From Streptomyces sp. DT2A-34 (GTDB taxonomy: Bacteria; Actinomycetota; Actinomycetes; Streptomycetales; Streptomycetaceae): 64,000 nt of DNA. The DNA lies in NCBI RefSeq assembly GCF_030499515.1, contig NZ_JASTWJ010000001.1, positions 4,692,001 to 4,756,000 of the forward strand. Direction: 5' to 3'. The notes under the pieces are model-generated. The model saw only the letters and a program-made list of their open reading frames with translations, was not told the DNA's origin and made no database searches. This document shows, in pieces, positions 28,097 through 36,983 of this stretch (position 1 is the first letter of the stretch; each line of letters begins with the position of its first letter). Position numbers and translations under genes: made by a program.

Positions 28097-28915
28097 GTGG
28101 CATGGTCCGAACGCGTGGTGGTGCGAGACGGTGTCCGGCGTGTCTGCCGGGACTGGGGCGGGCCGGGGCAGCCCCTCGTGTTGCCGCACGGCCTCGCCGG
28201 TCACGCGGGTGAATGGGACGGGCCGGCACGGCGTTTGAGTTCCCGCTACCGGGTCGTCGCGGTCGACCAGCGCGGGCACGGCGCCAGTGAGCGGCACCCG
28301 CGGGACGTCTCGCGCGCCGCCTGCGTCGCCGACGTCGTCGCGGTGGTCGAGCAACCGGCGCTGCGGCGACCTGCCCTGGTCGGCCAGTCGTTGGGCGGGC
28401 ACACGGCGATGCTCACCGCCGCCGCGCATCCCGGACTGGTCCGCGCGCTCGTGCTCATCGAGGCCGGCCCCGGCGGACCGAACCCCGACGGGCCGGTGGA
28501 CATCGGCGGATGGCTCGACTCGTGGCCGACGCCGTTTCCCTCGCGCGAAGCGGCAGCCGCGTTCCTCGGCGGCGGACGGGTCGGCGCGGGCTGGGCGGCC
28601 GGGCTGGAGGAACGCGCGGGCGGTAAGGGCGGCGAGGGCGGGTGGTGGCCTCGCTTCGACCGGGACGTGATGGTCCGCTCGCTGGCGGAGAACGCCCGGC
28701 GTTCCTTCTGGCACGAGTGGGAACAGGTCGTGTGCCCCACCCTCGCCGTCCTGGCCCAGTCCGGCTTCATCCCTGCGCGGGAAGCCGACGAGATGCTCCG
28801 GCAGCGACCCGAGACCGTGTCACTGAGCATCCCCGGCACCGGCCACTACCTGCACCTGGAACAGCCGGAAACCTTGCACACCGCGCTCTCGGTGTTCCTT
28901 GAGGGCCTCGCCTGA
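28097..28915 (+). CDS. Alpha/beta hydrolase
   Basis: 272 residues from GTG 28097, preceded by CCCGGAGG; the longer frame from 27917 lacks support. Oxyanion region PLVLPHGLAGHAGEW, nucleophile elbow LVGQSLGGHT (GxSxG), a later acid in the AREADE region and catalytic His in GTGHYLHLEQPE. Substrate unknown; small esterase/lactonase type. No signal peptide. Confidence 0.88.
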   Translation: MAWSERVVVRDGVRRVCRDWGGPGQPLVLPHGLAGHAGEWDGPARRLSSRYRVVAVDQRGHGASERHPRDVSRAACVADVVAVVEQPALRRPALVGQSLGGHTAMLTAAAHPGLVRALVLIEAGPGGPNPDGPVDIGGWLDSWPTPFPSREAAAAFLGGGRVGAGWAAGLEERAGGKGGEGGWWPRFDRDVMVRSLAENARRSFWHEWEQVVCPTLAVLAQSGFIPAREADEMLRQRPETVSLSIPGTGHYLHLEQPETLHTALSVFLEGLA

Positions 28916-29060
28916 GGGCCTCGCCCGAGTCTCGTACAGGGCCTGCCCCTCCGGCGCCGCGGCCGGCACGCCCGCCGTGGCGCCCTGTCCGGCAGCGGCG
29001 GCGACGCGCGTCCGCATCACCAGGCGTACCAGACCACGGCGTTGATGAGCCCGGGCCGGG

Positions 29061-29116
29061 AGCCGGTAGCCGGTAGCCGGTAGCCGGTAGCCGGTAGCCG
29101 GTAGCCGGTAGCCGTT
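29061..29116. repeat. Heptanucleotide tandem repeat (AGCCGGT)7
   Basis: Seven perfect AGCCGGT units from 29061 to 29109 followed by a degenerate eighth. It lies in the 470-bp gene-free stretch 28916-29385 ahead of the FG-GAP cluster; apart from this tract I see nothing else there but a likely promoter. A unit of seven would shift frame if it lay in a gene. Confidence 0.95.
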
Positions 29117-29385
29117 GGCAGTTTCGGGCGGGGCATCGGCGCCCACAGCGCGCAGGGGTGGACGGACCTCAGGAATCCGGGTCCGGCCGACCACCACCGG
29201 TCCCCCCGACCACAACCGCCTCAAACAATTACCGAACTCACGTACAACCCTTACGCCTCCTCGCCGGTCTCCTGATCGCTGACCGTGCCATGAACCCGAG
29301 GACAACTCCGGGCAAACGCGCACAGTCGCACCCCATTGGCTGCGGATGTCCGCCAGGCATCCCCGCATGCAGCAGGAGAACCCGC

Positions 29386-30876
29386 ATGCACAAGCACCAC
29401 CCGCGCCGCACGGCAAGAGTCGCCCTCGCGACGGCCACCGCGGCCGCGCTGACCGGCGGTCTGCTCACCTTCGCGGCGTCCACGGCGACCGCCGCCGACT
29501 CCACCGACGTCCCGCACGCCGACTTCAACGGCGACGGCATCGGTGACGTCGCCTTCTCCGCCCAGGGCGCCTACGTGAGCGGCAAGAAGGCGGCCGGCCA
29601 GCTCGTCGTCCTCTACGGCACCGCGAGCGGCGTCTCGTCCGCCAAGCGCCACACGATCAGCCAGAACACCACGGGCAGCCCGGGCACCGCCGAGGCCGGG
29701 GACAACTTCGGCGCGGAGACCGCGTACGCCGACTTCAACGGCGACGGCTACGACGACATCGCCGTCAGCGCCTGGGGTGAGGACGTCGGCAGCGACGTCG
29801 ACGGCGGCGGGCTGGCCATCCTGTGGGGCTCGGCCTCCGGCATCACCGGCAAGGGCGTGACGGTCGCCGACCCGGCACCGTCCTCGCACGACTGGTGGGG
29901 CAAGAACCTCGCCGCCGGCGACTTCGACGGGGACGGCAAGGCCGACCTGGCCGTCGGCAACAGCACCGCCACCATCCACGTCTTCAAGGGAGGCTTCAAC
30001 CTCTCCGGCGTAGCGGGCGGCCGCTACACCATCAAGCCCTCGATCGTGGGCAGTGACGCCGGCGGCCCGGTCAACCTGACCGCCGGCGACATCAACGGCG
30101 GCGAGACCGACCTGGTCGTCGACGGCTACGAGACCGAGACCGACAACGGCTGGAACCGCAACTACTTCATCCCCGGCGGCCCCACCGGCCTGAGCACCGC
30201 GGGCGCCAAGACCCTCAAGCCCGGCGTGATCACCGCGATCGGCGACATCGACGGCGACGCATACGGCGACGTCGTCAGCGGTGCCTACTGGAACACCACC
30301 ACCAGCGACGGCACCTCGATCCCGGACTCCGGCAAGGGCGGCAAGGTCTGGGTCACCTACGGCTCGGACGACGGCCCCCTCACCTCGTACGCCACCGGCA
30401 TCACCCAGGACACCGGCAACGTCCCCGGCGCCGCCGAGACCAACGACAACTTCGGCCACGAGCTCGACCTCGGCGACATCAACGGCGACGGCTTCCTCGA
30501 CCTCGCGATCGGCGTCGCCGGCGAGAACATCGGCAGCGCCGCCAACACCGGCGCGGTCACGATCCTCTACGGCACCGCCGACGGCCTGAACACCACCTCC
30601 GGCACCCAGGGCTTCGCCCAGAGCACCGCGGGCGTCCCCGGCGACGACGAGGACGACGACTCCTTCGGCCTGGACGTCAAGCTCGACGACGTCACCGGCG
30701 ACGGCAAGGCCGACCTGGTCGTGGGCTCCATGGAGAACGCCGGCAACGGCGGGGTCACCTACCTGCCCTCCAGCGGCTCGAAGATCATCACCACCGGCTC
30801 CCGTTCCATCGCCCCGAGCACCTCGGGCGTCTCGACGACGGGCACGCCGTACTTCGGCGCCAACTTCGCGGACTGA
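29386..30876 (+). CDS. Secreted FG-GAP repeat protein 1
   Basis: 496 residues from ATG 29386 behind CAGGAG. Signal peptide ends near STATAADS. The mature part is a seven-bladed FG-GAP propeller; each blade has an FNGDG or DGDG Ca-binding loop, and inter-blade linkers NTTGSPGTAEAGDNFG, DTGNVPGAAETNDNFG and STAGVPGDDEDDDSFG repeat. Extracellular, probably an adhesion or ligand-binding scaffold. First of five tandem paralogues. Confidence 0.92.
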   Translation: MHKHHPRRTARVALATATAAALTGGLLTFAASTATAADSTDVPHADFNGDGIGDVAFSAQGAYVSGKKAAGQLVVLYGTASGVSSAKRHTISQNTTGSPGTAEAGDNFGAETAYADFNGDGYDDIAVSAWGEDVGSDVDGGGLAILWGSASGITGKGVTVADPAPSSHDWWGKNLAAGDFDGDGKADLAVGNSTATIHVFKGGFNLSGVAGGRYTIKPSIVGSDAGGPVNLTAGDINGGETDLVVDGYETETDNGWNRNYFIPGGPTGLSTAGAKTLKPGVITAIGDIDGDAYGDVVSGAYWNTTTSDGTSIPDSGKGGKVWVTYGSDDGPLTSYATGITQDTGNVPGAAETNDNFGHELDLGDINGDGFLDLAIGVAGENIGSAANTGAVTILYGTADGLNTTSGTQGFAQSTAGVPGDDEDDDSFGLDVKLDDVTGDGKADLVVGSMENAGNGGVTYLPSSGSKIITTGSRSIAPSTSGVSTTGTPYFGANFAD

Positions 30877-30895
30877 GCAGCCGTAGCACTCGACA

Positions 30896-30927
30896 TGCCG
30901 GGCCCGTTCATCCCCACGGGCCCGGCA
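30896..30927 (+). terminator. Hairpin between FG-GAP paralogues 1 and 2
   Basis: TGCCGGGCCCGT / ACGGGCCCGGCA, a perfect 12-bp stem (30896-30907, 30916-30927) followed by CCCTTT. It may terminate or attenuate transcription before the next copy. Confidence 0.7.
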
Positions 30928-30949
30928 CCCTTTCCCAGGAGCACCCACC

Positions 30950-32365
30950 TTGCGCAAGCGCCCCCTCCTCCTCGCCGCCGCCCTCACCACCGGCCTGCTC
31001 ACCGCCCTCCCGGCGGCCACCGCCTCCGCCGCCCCCTCCAGGCTGGCCGGCGACTTCAACGGCGACGGCTACCGTGACGTCGCGGTCGGCGCCCCCTGCA
31101 CCAATGTCGGCTCCGCGTCCTGCGCCGGCGCCGTCGTCGTGCTCTACGGCTCGTCGTCCGGTGTCTCGGCCACCCGCAAGGCCGTGATCACCCAGAACTC
31201 CGCCGGGGTGCCGGGCACCGCCGAGTCGGGAGACGTGTTCGGCGCCGCCCTCGCCGCGGCCGACCTGGACCGCGACGGCTACTCCGATCTCGTGGTCGGC
31301 GCCACGGGCGAGAGCATCGGCGACCGGGACGGCGTCGGCTCCGGCACCGTCCTGTGGGGCGGCCCGTCCGGTCTGTCCGGTGGGAAGGGGCTGCCGCAGC
31401 CGTCCACGCTCGCCGAGTGGGGCGGCTTCTCCCGGGGCATCGCGGCCGGCGACTTCGACGGCGACGGCGACACGGACGTCACGCTCACCGGCCAGAGCCA
31501 CACCCGCCTGTACCTGGGCCCCTTCACCCGCACCGGCGGCCCGCTGAGCCACTACCGCGTCGGCGAACTCGGCACCAGCTACGAGGCGATCGCGGGCGAC
31601 ATGAACGGCGACGGCGCGGCCGAACGCGTCTACCCGCACGCCGTGGACGGCGACACCGGCGGCCAGATCCTCTACTACCGCACGAGCGGCACGGGCAACT
31701 CCACCCTGACCGAGCTGCCGAACGCCGACGGCTTCCCCGGCTCGATCGCCGACATCGACGGCGACGGATACGGCGACCTCGTCCTCGGCGACTACACGGA
31801 CCCCTCCAGCTACAAGCCCGGCGGCCACAAGGGCGGCCGGATCACCGTCTGGTACGGCGGCCCGAACGGCCCCGACCCCGCGCAGACGCCGACCGTCGTC
31901 CACCAGGACACCACCGGTGTGCCCGGCTCGGGCGAGGCCGACGACGCCTTCGGCGCGACCGTCGGCACCGGCGACATCAACGGCGACGGATACGCCGACG
32001 TCGCGGTCGGCGCCCCCGGCGAGGACCTCGGCTCGGCGAACGAGGCGGGCTCGGTGACCGTGCTGTTCGGCTCGGCCTCCGGCCTGAGGACCAGCGGCGC
32101 CAAGTCGTACACCCAGAACACCTCCGGCGTGCCCGGCACCGCCGAGGCCTGGGACCGCTTCGGCTCCGCCGTCGACCTGACCGACCTGACCAAGGACGGC
32201 AAGGCCGAACTCGTCATCGGCGTCGACGGCGAGAACTCCGTCGGCGGCGTCTGGACCCTGCGCGGCACCTCCACCGGCCCGACCACCACGGGCGCCAAGG
32301 GACTGACCGCCGCCGACGTCTCCCTCAAGTACGCCGCCAACTTCGGCTCGGTGATCGCTCAGTGA
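30950..32365 (+). CDS. Secreted FG-GAP repeat protein 2
   Basis: 471 residues from a TTG start (30950) with AGGAG eight bases upstream. Signal peptide LLLAAALTTGLLTALPAATA, nearly identical to that of paralogue 4. Blade loops DFNGDGYRDVAVGAP, DLDRDGYSDLVVGA, DFDGDGDTDVTL, DMNGDGAAERVY, DIDGDGYGDLVLGD, DINGDGYADVAVGAP. Linkers NSAGVPGTAESGDVFG and NTSGVPGTAEAWDRFG fall at the same places as in the neighbours, which shows descent by duplication. Confidence 0.92.
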   Translation: MRKRPLLLAAALTTGLLTALPAATASAAPSRLAGDFNGDGYRDVAVGAPCTNVGSASCAGAVVVLYGSSSGVSATRKAVITQNSAGVPGTAESGDVFGAALAAADLDRDGYSDLVVGATGESIGDRDGVGSGTVLWGGPSGLSGGKGLPQPSTLAEWGGFSRGIAAGDFDGDGDTDVTLTGQSHTRLYLGPFTRTGGPLSHYRVGELGTSYEAIAGDMNGDGAAERVYPHAVDGDTGGQILYYRTSGTGNSTLTELPNADGFPGSIADIDGDGYGDLVLGDYTDPSSYKPGGHKGGRITVWYGGPNGPDPAQTPTVVHQDTTGVPGSGEADDAFGATVGTGDINGDGYADVAVGAPGEDLGSANEAGSVTVLFGSASGLRTSGAKSYTQNTSGVPGTAEAWDRFGSAVDLTDLTKDGKAELVIGVDGENSVGGVWTLRGTSTGPTTTGAKGLTAADVSLKYAANFGSVIAQ

Positions 32366-32394
32366 CACATCGTCAGCTCAGGGGCGGAGCCTCC

Positions 32395-33843
32395 GTGCGC
32401 ACCCGTATCACCGCCACCGTCCTCGCGGCGGCCCTGACCCCGCTCGCGCTCAGCCTCAGCGCCCCGGCCGCCCACGCCGCCCCGGCCGCCCACGCCGCCA
32501 CGGCCGCCAAGCCGTACGACTTCAACGGCGACGGCCGCGTCGACCTCGCGATCGGCGCACCCGGCGCCACGGTCGGAGGCAAGGCCGAGGCGGGCGCCGT
32601 GTCCGTGGTCTACGGCAGCTCCGGCGGGCTGAAGACCTCGACGCGGACGCTGATCACCCAGAACACGGCCGGCGTCCCCGGCGCCGCCGAGGCCGAGGAC
32701 GCCTTCGGGTCCGCCGTCGCCTCCGCCGACCTCGACACCGACGGCCATGCCGACCTCCTCATCGGGGCGCCCGGCGAGGACGTCAACGGGGACACCAACG
32801 ACGGCACGGTCGTCGTCATCTGGGGCTCCGCGTCCGGGCTGTCCGGGGCCCGTGCGGTGCCCAACCCCTTCGCCACGGACGTGGACCGCTACGGGCAGTC
32901 CCTCGCGGCGGGCGACGTCGAGGCCGACGGCGACCCGGACCTCGTGATCGGCTCCAACGGCCCGGTGAAGCTGGCCTTCATCAACGGACCGTTCACCAGG
33001 ACCAGTTCCTTCCAGGGCGGCTCCGGCCAGAGCTTCGCCGGCCAGTACTCCGCCTCGTACGGCATCACGTCCGTGACCGTCGGGCACGTCACGGCCGCCT
33101 CGGAGACCAACCTGGTCCTGCACGGCCGCAGGGCGGGCACCGACGACGCGATCACCCACCTGGTGACCGAGCCGTACGTCGGCAACTTCGGTGACTGGAT
33201 GCAGGATCTGCCCGCCGGCTACGTCTCCGCGATCGGCGACATCGACAAGGACGGGCACGGGGACATCGCGATCGGCAACGAACGCGAGACCTCCGCCGAC
33301 CCGGCCGGCGCCAAGGGCGGCAAGGTCACGGTCCGCTACGGCGGCCCGGCGGGCCTGGACTCCGACCGCGCCCCGCTCGTCCTCACCCAGGACACCGCCG
33401 GTGTCCCCGGCGCCGCCGAGTCCGGCGACCGTTTCGGCAGCCATGTCTCCCTGGGCGACATCAACGGCGACGGCTACGCCGACCTGGCCGTCGGCGCGTC
33501 CGGCGAGAACTCCGGGGCCGGCGCGGTGACCGTCCTGTACGGCTCGGCCTCCGGCCTGAGGACGACCGGCGTCCAGTCCTTCACGCAGAACACCGCCGGG
33601 GTGCCCGGCACCTCCGAGTCGAACGACCGCTTCGGCGCCCGTGTCCTGCTCGCCGACCACTCCGGTGACGGCCGCGCCGAGCTCACCGTCTCCGCGACCG
33701 GCGAGAACGGCGACGGCGCGATCTGGTCCCTGCGCGGCGCGACGGGCGGCGTGACGACCAGCGGGGCGGCGAGCTTCGGCCCGGCGACGACAGGCGTGTC
33801 CACGGCCGGCGGCCCGGGCTACGGCACGGCTCTCAACTCCTGA
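32395..33843 (+). CDS. Secreted FG-GAP repeat protein 3
   Basis: 482 residues from GTG 32395 (GGAG upstream); another GTG at 32362 overlaps the previous stop. The signal peptide contains a repeated APAAHA. Seven blades with FNGDGRVDLAIGAP, DINGDGYADLAVGA and HSGDGRAELTV type loops. It lacks the full DGDG set in the second half of blades three and four (DVEADGDPDLV). 29 bp after paralogue 2 and 20 bp before paralogue 4: one operon. Confidence 0.92.
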   Translation: MRTRITATVLAAALTPLALSLSAPAAHAAPAAHAATAAKPYDFNGDGRVDLAIGAPGATVGGKAEAGAVSVVYGSSGGLKTSTRTLITQNTAGVPGAAEAEDAFGSAVASADLDTDGHADLLIGAPGEDVNGDTNDGTVVVIWGSASGLSGARAVPNPFATDVDRYGQSLAAGDVEADGDPDLVIGSNGPVKLAFINGPFTRTSSFQGGSGQSFAGQYSASYGITSVTVGHVTAASETNLVLHGRRAGTDDAITHLVTEPYVGNFGDWMQDLPAGYVSAIGDIDKDGHGDIAIGNERETSADPAGAKGGKVTVRYGGPAGLDSDRAPLVLTQDTAGVPGAAESGDRFGSHVSLGDINGDGYADLAVGASGENSGAGAVTVLYGSASGLRTTGVQSFTQNTAGVPGTSESNDRFGARVLLADHSGDGRAELTVSATGENGDGAIWSLRGATGGVTTSGAASFGPATTGVSTAGGPGYGTALNS

Positions 33844-33863
33844 GCTTCGAAAGGGACTTCACG

Positions 33864-35300
33864 ATGCGCAAGCGCACCCTGCTGCTGGCGGCCACCCTCA
33901 CCACGGGCCTGCTGTGCGCCCTGCCCGCCACCGGCGCCTCCGCCGCCCCCTCGGGCCTGTCCGGCGACTTCAACGGCGACGGCTACCGCGACGTCGCCAT
34001 CGCCGCGCCCATCGGCCAGGCCGGCGGCAGGACGGGCGCCGGATACGTCGCCGTCGTCTACGGCACCGCGAGCGGCCTCGACACCGGCAAGCGGCAGATC
34101 ATCAGCCAGGCCACCGACGGCATCCCGGGCGTCCCGGAGTCGTACGACTACTTCGGCGACCGCCTGACCACCGGCGACCTGGACGCCGACGGCTACACGG
34201 ACCTGATCGTGGGCGTGCACGGCGAGCAGATCGGCTCGACCGGCGACTCCGGCGTGCTGACGGTGATCTGGGGCGGCTCGACCGGCCTGAAGACCGCCAC
34301 CGACATCTCCTCGCCCCTCCCCGAGAACCGCAACGAGCTCGGCTGGTCCGTCGCCACCGGCGACTTCGACGGCGACGGCGACACCGACCTCGCGGCGGCG
34401 AACATCGCCTTCCCCGAACTGAACATCTTCAAGGGCCCGTTCACCCGCGCCGGCGCGGCCACGGAGCTCGTCGGCATCGACACGCAGGAGCAGACCGGCA
34501 TCAACGCCGACAAGCTCATCGCCGGCGACGTCACGGGCGACGGAAAGACCGACCTGCTGGTCATGGGCGGGGAGGCGATCCCCGAAGGCGGCTACCGCAC
34601 CCGCAGCGTCCTCTACAAGGGCACGGCCTCCGGCCTGACGGCCGGCAGCAAGGTCGCGGGCGGCTACGACGCGGTCATCGCCGACGTCGACAAGGACGGC
34701 TACGGCGACATCGTCACCGGCAACTTCATGGAGAAGTCGACCACAGAGCCCACCGGTGGCCTCGGCGGCGCGGTGACGGTGACCTACGGCGCGTCCACCG
34801 GCCTGAGCTCGCGCACCCCGGTCCGCATCACCCAGGACACCACGGGCGTGCCCGGGACCGCCGAGAAGGGCGACGGCTTCGGCTGGAGCCTCGCGGCGGG
34901 CGACACCAACGGCGACGGCTACCCGGACATCGCGGTCGGCATCGAGAACGAGGCCGTCGGCTCGGTGTACAAGGCGGGCTCGTTCGCGGTCCTGCGCGGC
35001 TCGGCGTCCGGCCTGACGGGCAGCGGCGCCAAGGTCTTCAGCCAGGACAGCTCGGGTGTGCCCGGCACCGCCGAGCGGCTGGACAACTTCGGCGGCGCGG
35101 TCCACCTCACGGACGTCGACGGCAACGGCCGCGCGGAACTCGTCGTGAGCGCCGCGCACGAGAACACCGGCGACGGCGCCGTCTGGCTCTTCAAGTCCAC
35201 CACCTCCGGCATCACCGCCACCGGCGCCAGGTCCTTCGGCGCCACCACGGTGGGCGGCCCGACGGGCGACGCCTACTTCGGCGACGTACTGGCGGGCTGA
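33864..35300 (+). CDS. Secreted FG-GAP repeat protein 4
   Basis: 478 residues from ATG 33864 behind GAAAGG. The signal peptide (LLLAATLTTGLLCALPATGA) matches that of paralogue 2. Propeller blades with DFNGDGYRDVAIAAP, DLDADGYTDLIVG, DFDGDGDTDLAAA, DVTGDGKTDLLV, DVDKDGYGDIVTG, DTNGDGYPDIAVG, DVDGNGRAELVV loops. Same fold and export route as its neighbours. Confidence 0.92.
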   Translation: MRKRTLLLAATLTTGLLCALPATGASAAPSGLSGDFNGDGYRDVAIAAPIGQAGGRTGAGYVAVVYGTASGLDTGKRQIISQATDGIPGVPESYDYFGDRLTTGDLDADGYTDLIVGVHGEQIGSTGDSGVLTVIWGGSTGLKTATDISSPLPENRNELGWSVATGDFDGDGDTDLAAANIAFPELNIFKGPFTRAGAATELVGIDTQEQTGINADKLIAGDVTGDGKTDLLVMGGEAIPEGGYRTRSVLYKGTASGLTAGSKVAGGYDAVIADVDKDGYGDIVTGNFMEKSTTEPTGGLGGAVTVTYGASTGLSSRTPVRITQDTTGVPGTAEKGDGFGWSLAAGDTNGDGYPDIAVGIENEAVGSVYKAGSFAVLRGSASGLTGSGAKVFSQDSSGVPGTAERLDNFGGAVHLTDVDGNGRAELVVSAAHENTGDGAVWLFKSTTSGITATGARSFGATTVGGPTGDAYFGDVLAG

Positions 35301-35359
35301 CCGCCTCCACCCCCGGCCCACGCCCTGGACCACCTGACCCGACCGCAGGAGAACCCCAC

Positions 35360-36805
35360 ATGCTCCGGCACCACCGCCGCGAACGCCTCCCCGCCCTCGC
35401 CCTCGCCACGGCCACCGTCGCCGCCGCGCTGACGGCGGGCCCGCTGCTCACCGCCGTACCGGCCGCCGCGGCCCCCGCCAAGTACGCCGACGACTTCAAC
35501 GGCGACGGCTACCGCGACCTCGCCACCGCCGCGCCCTACACCCCGGTCGGCGGCAAGACCGACGCGGGCGCCGTCGTCGTCAACTACGGCTCGGCGAACG
35601 GCATCAGCGCCTCGCGCCGCACCGTGCTCACCCAGAACACGGCCGGCATCCCGGGCGCCGCCGAGCAGGGCGACGAGTTCGGCACCTCCCTCACGTCCGG
35701 CGACCTGAACCGGGACGGGTACGCCGACCTCGTGATCGGCAGCAACGGCGAGAACGCCGAGGCCGGCGCCGTGGTGATCGTCTGGGGCGGCCGGAGCGGC
35801 CTCTCCGGCGGCCAGGTCGTCCCCGACCCCGCCCCCTCGGCCCACGACGAGTACGGCATGTCCCTGGCCGTCGGCGACTTCAGCGGGGACGGCCGGGCCG
35901 ACCTCGCCGTCGGCAGCACCGGCAGCGACGTCTGGATCCACAGGGGCGGCTTCACCAAGGCCTCCGGCGCCGCGTCCCGCTACGAGCTCGCCACCGACCT
36001 GTACTCCGGCATCATCTACGGCGCCCAGAGCCTCGCCGCCGGTGACGTGAACGGCGACGGCATCGCCGATCTGGTCGTCAGCGGCACCCAGGCGGAGACG
36101 TACGACGACGGCGCCTTCGTCTACCTGGGCTCCACCGCCGGCCTCACCCGCCAGACGTTCCTCAAGAACGGCGCCTACGAGCTGGCGGCCGTCGGCGACC
36201 TGAACGGCGACGGCTACGCCGACGTGGTCACGTCGACGTTCGGCGACGACGGCGTGACCAGCGTCGGCGGCTCCGTCAACGCCTACCTCGGCAGCGCGGA
36301 CGGCGTCCGCACCCGACCGCAGACTACGATCACCCAGAACACCCCCGGCGTCCCCGGCTCGGACGAGGAAGGCGACTGGTTCGGCAACGCCCTGTCCATC
36401 GCCGACATCAACGGCGACGGCTACGGAGACCTGGCCGTCGGCACGATCCACGAGACCATCGGCGCCGCCAAGATCGCCGGCAGCGTCACCGTCCTGCGCG
36501 GCTCGGCCACCGGCCTGACCACCACCGGCGCCCAGTCCTTCACCCAGAACACGGCCGGCGTCCCCGGCACCGCCGAGTCCGCCGACCGCTTCGGCGCGTC
36601 GGTACGGCTGTCCGACCTCAACGGCGACCGCAAGGCGGACCTGTCCGTCGGCGCCGACGGCGAGAACCACCCCGCGGGCTCCCTCTACAGCCTGCGCGGC
36701 TCGGCCTCGGGCGTGACCACCAACAAGGCGATCAGCTTCGGCCCGGGCTCGACGGGCCTGCCGACGTCCGGCTACCTGAGGCTGGGCCAGGTGATGCTGC
36801 GCTAG
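35360..36805 (+). CDS. Secreted FG-GAP repeat protein 5
   Basis: 481 residues from ATG 35360 (CAGGAG upstream). The signal peptide has a stretch RERLPALALATATVAAALTA with cleavage near PAAAA. Seven blades (DFNGDGYRDLATAAP, DLNRDGYADLVIGS, DFSGDGRADLAVGS, DVNGDGIADLVVS, DLNGDGYADVVTS, DINGDGYGDLAVG, DLNGDRKADLSVG). Last gene of the array; 59 bp after paralogue 4. Confidence 0.92.
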   Translation: MLRHHRRERLPALALATATVAAALTAGPLLTAVPAAAAPAKYADDFNGDGYRDLATAAPYTPVGGKTDAGAVVVNYGSANGISASRRTVLTQNTAGIPGAAEQGDEFGTSLTSGDLNRDGYADLVIGSNGENAEAGAVVIVWGGRSGLSGGQVVPDPAPSAHDEYGMSLAVGDFSGDGRADLAVGSTGSDVWIHRGGFTKASGAASRYELATDLYSGIIYGAQSLAAGDVNGDGIADLVVSGTQAETYDDGAFVYLGSTAGLTRQTFLKNGAYELAAVGDLNGDGYADVVTSTFGDDGVTSVGGSVNAYLGSADGVRTRPQTTITQNTPGVPGSDEEGDWFGNALSIADINGDGYGDLAVGTIHETIGAAKIAGSVTVLRGSATGLTTTGAQSFTQNTAGVPGTAESADRFGASVRLSDLNGDRKADLSVGADGENHPAGSLYSLRGSASGVTTNKAISFGPGSTGLPTSGYLRLGQVMLR

Positions 36806-36902
36806 CGGCTCCCTGACGGCATCCCTGACCGGGCTCCCTGACCTGCACCCTGACCGGCTCCCTGAACCGACCCTTGGCCATCCCTGATTGGCCCCTTAGG
36901 GG
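36806..36902. repeat. Degenerate CCCTGAC repeats after the FG-GAP array
   Basis: Six or seven imperfect copies of a roughly 12-bp unit (GGCTCCCTGACC and variants) fill the gap between the last FG-GAP gene and the Yip1-family gene. No clear hairpin or gene is present. Confidence 0.6.
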
Positions 36903-36983
36903 ATGTCACAGCTCGGCCGCAAAGCCGGGCCCGAACCGCAGGGTCCGGCACGCGACTCTCCGGGACCAGGTACGTTCGAAGAC

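Noticed and set aside
29061..29116. CRISPR-like array
   Set aside because: Units are 7 bp and contiguous, with no spacers.
31354..33843. 829-codon frame crossing FG-GAP genes 2 and 3
   Set aside because: Shadow of paralogue 2 fused to the true paralogue 3, which has its own start and signal peptide at 32395.
33914..36805. 963-codon frame crossing FG-GAP genes 4 and 5
   Set aside because: The first half is the +2 shadow of paralogue 4 (Arg/Pro-rich); only the part from 35360 is real.
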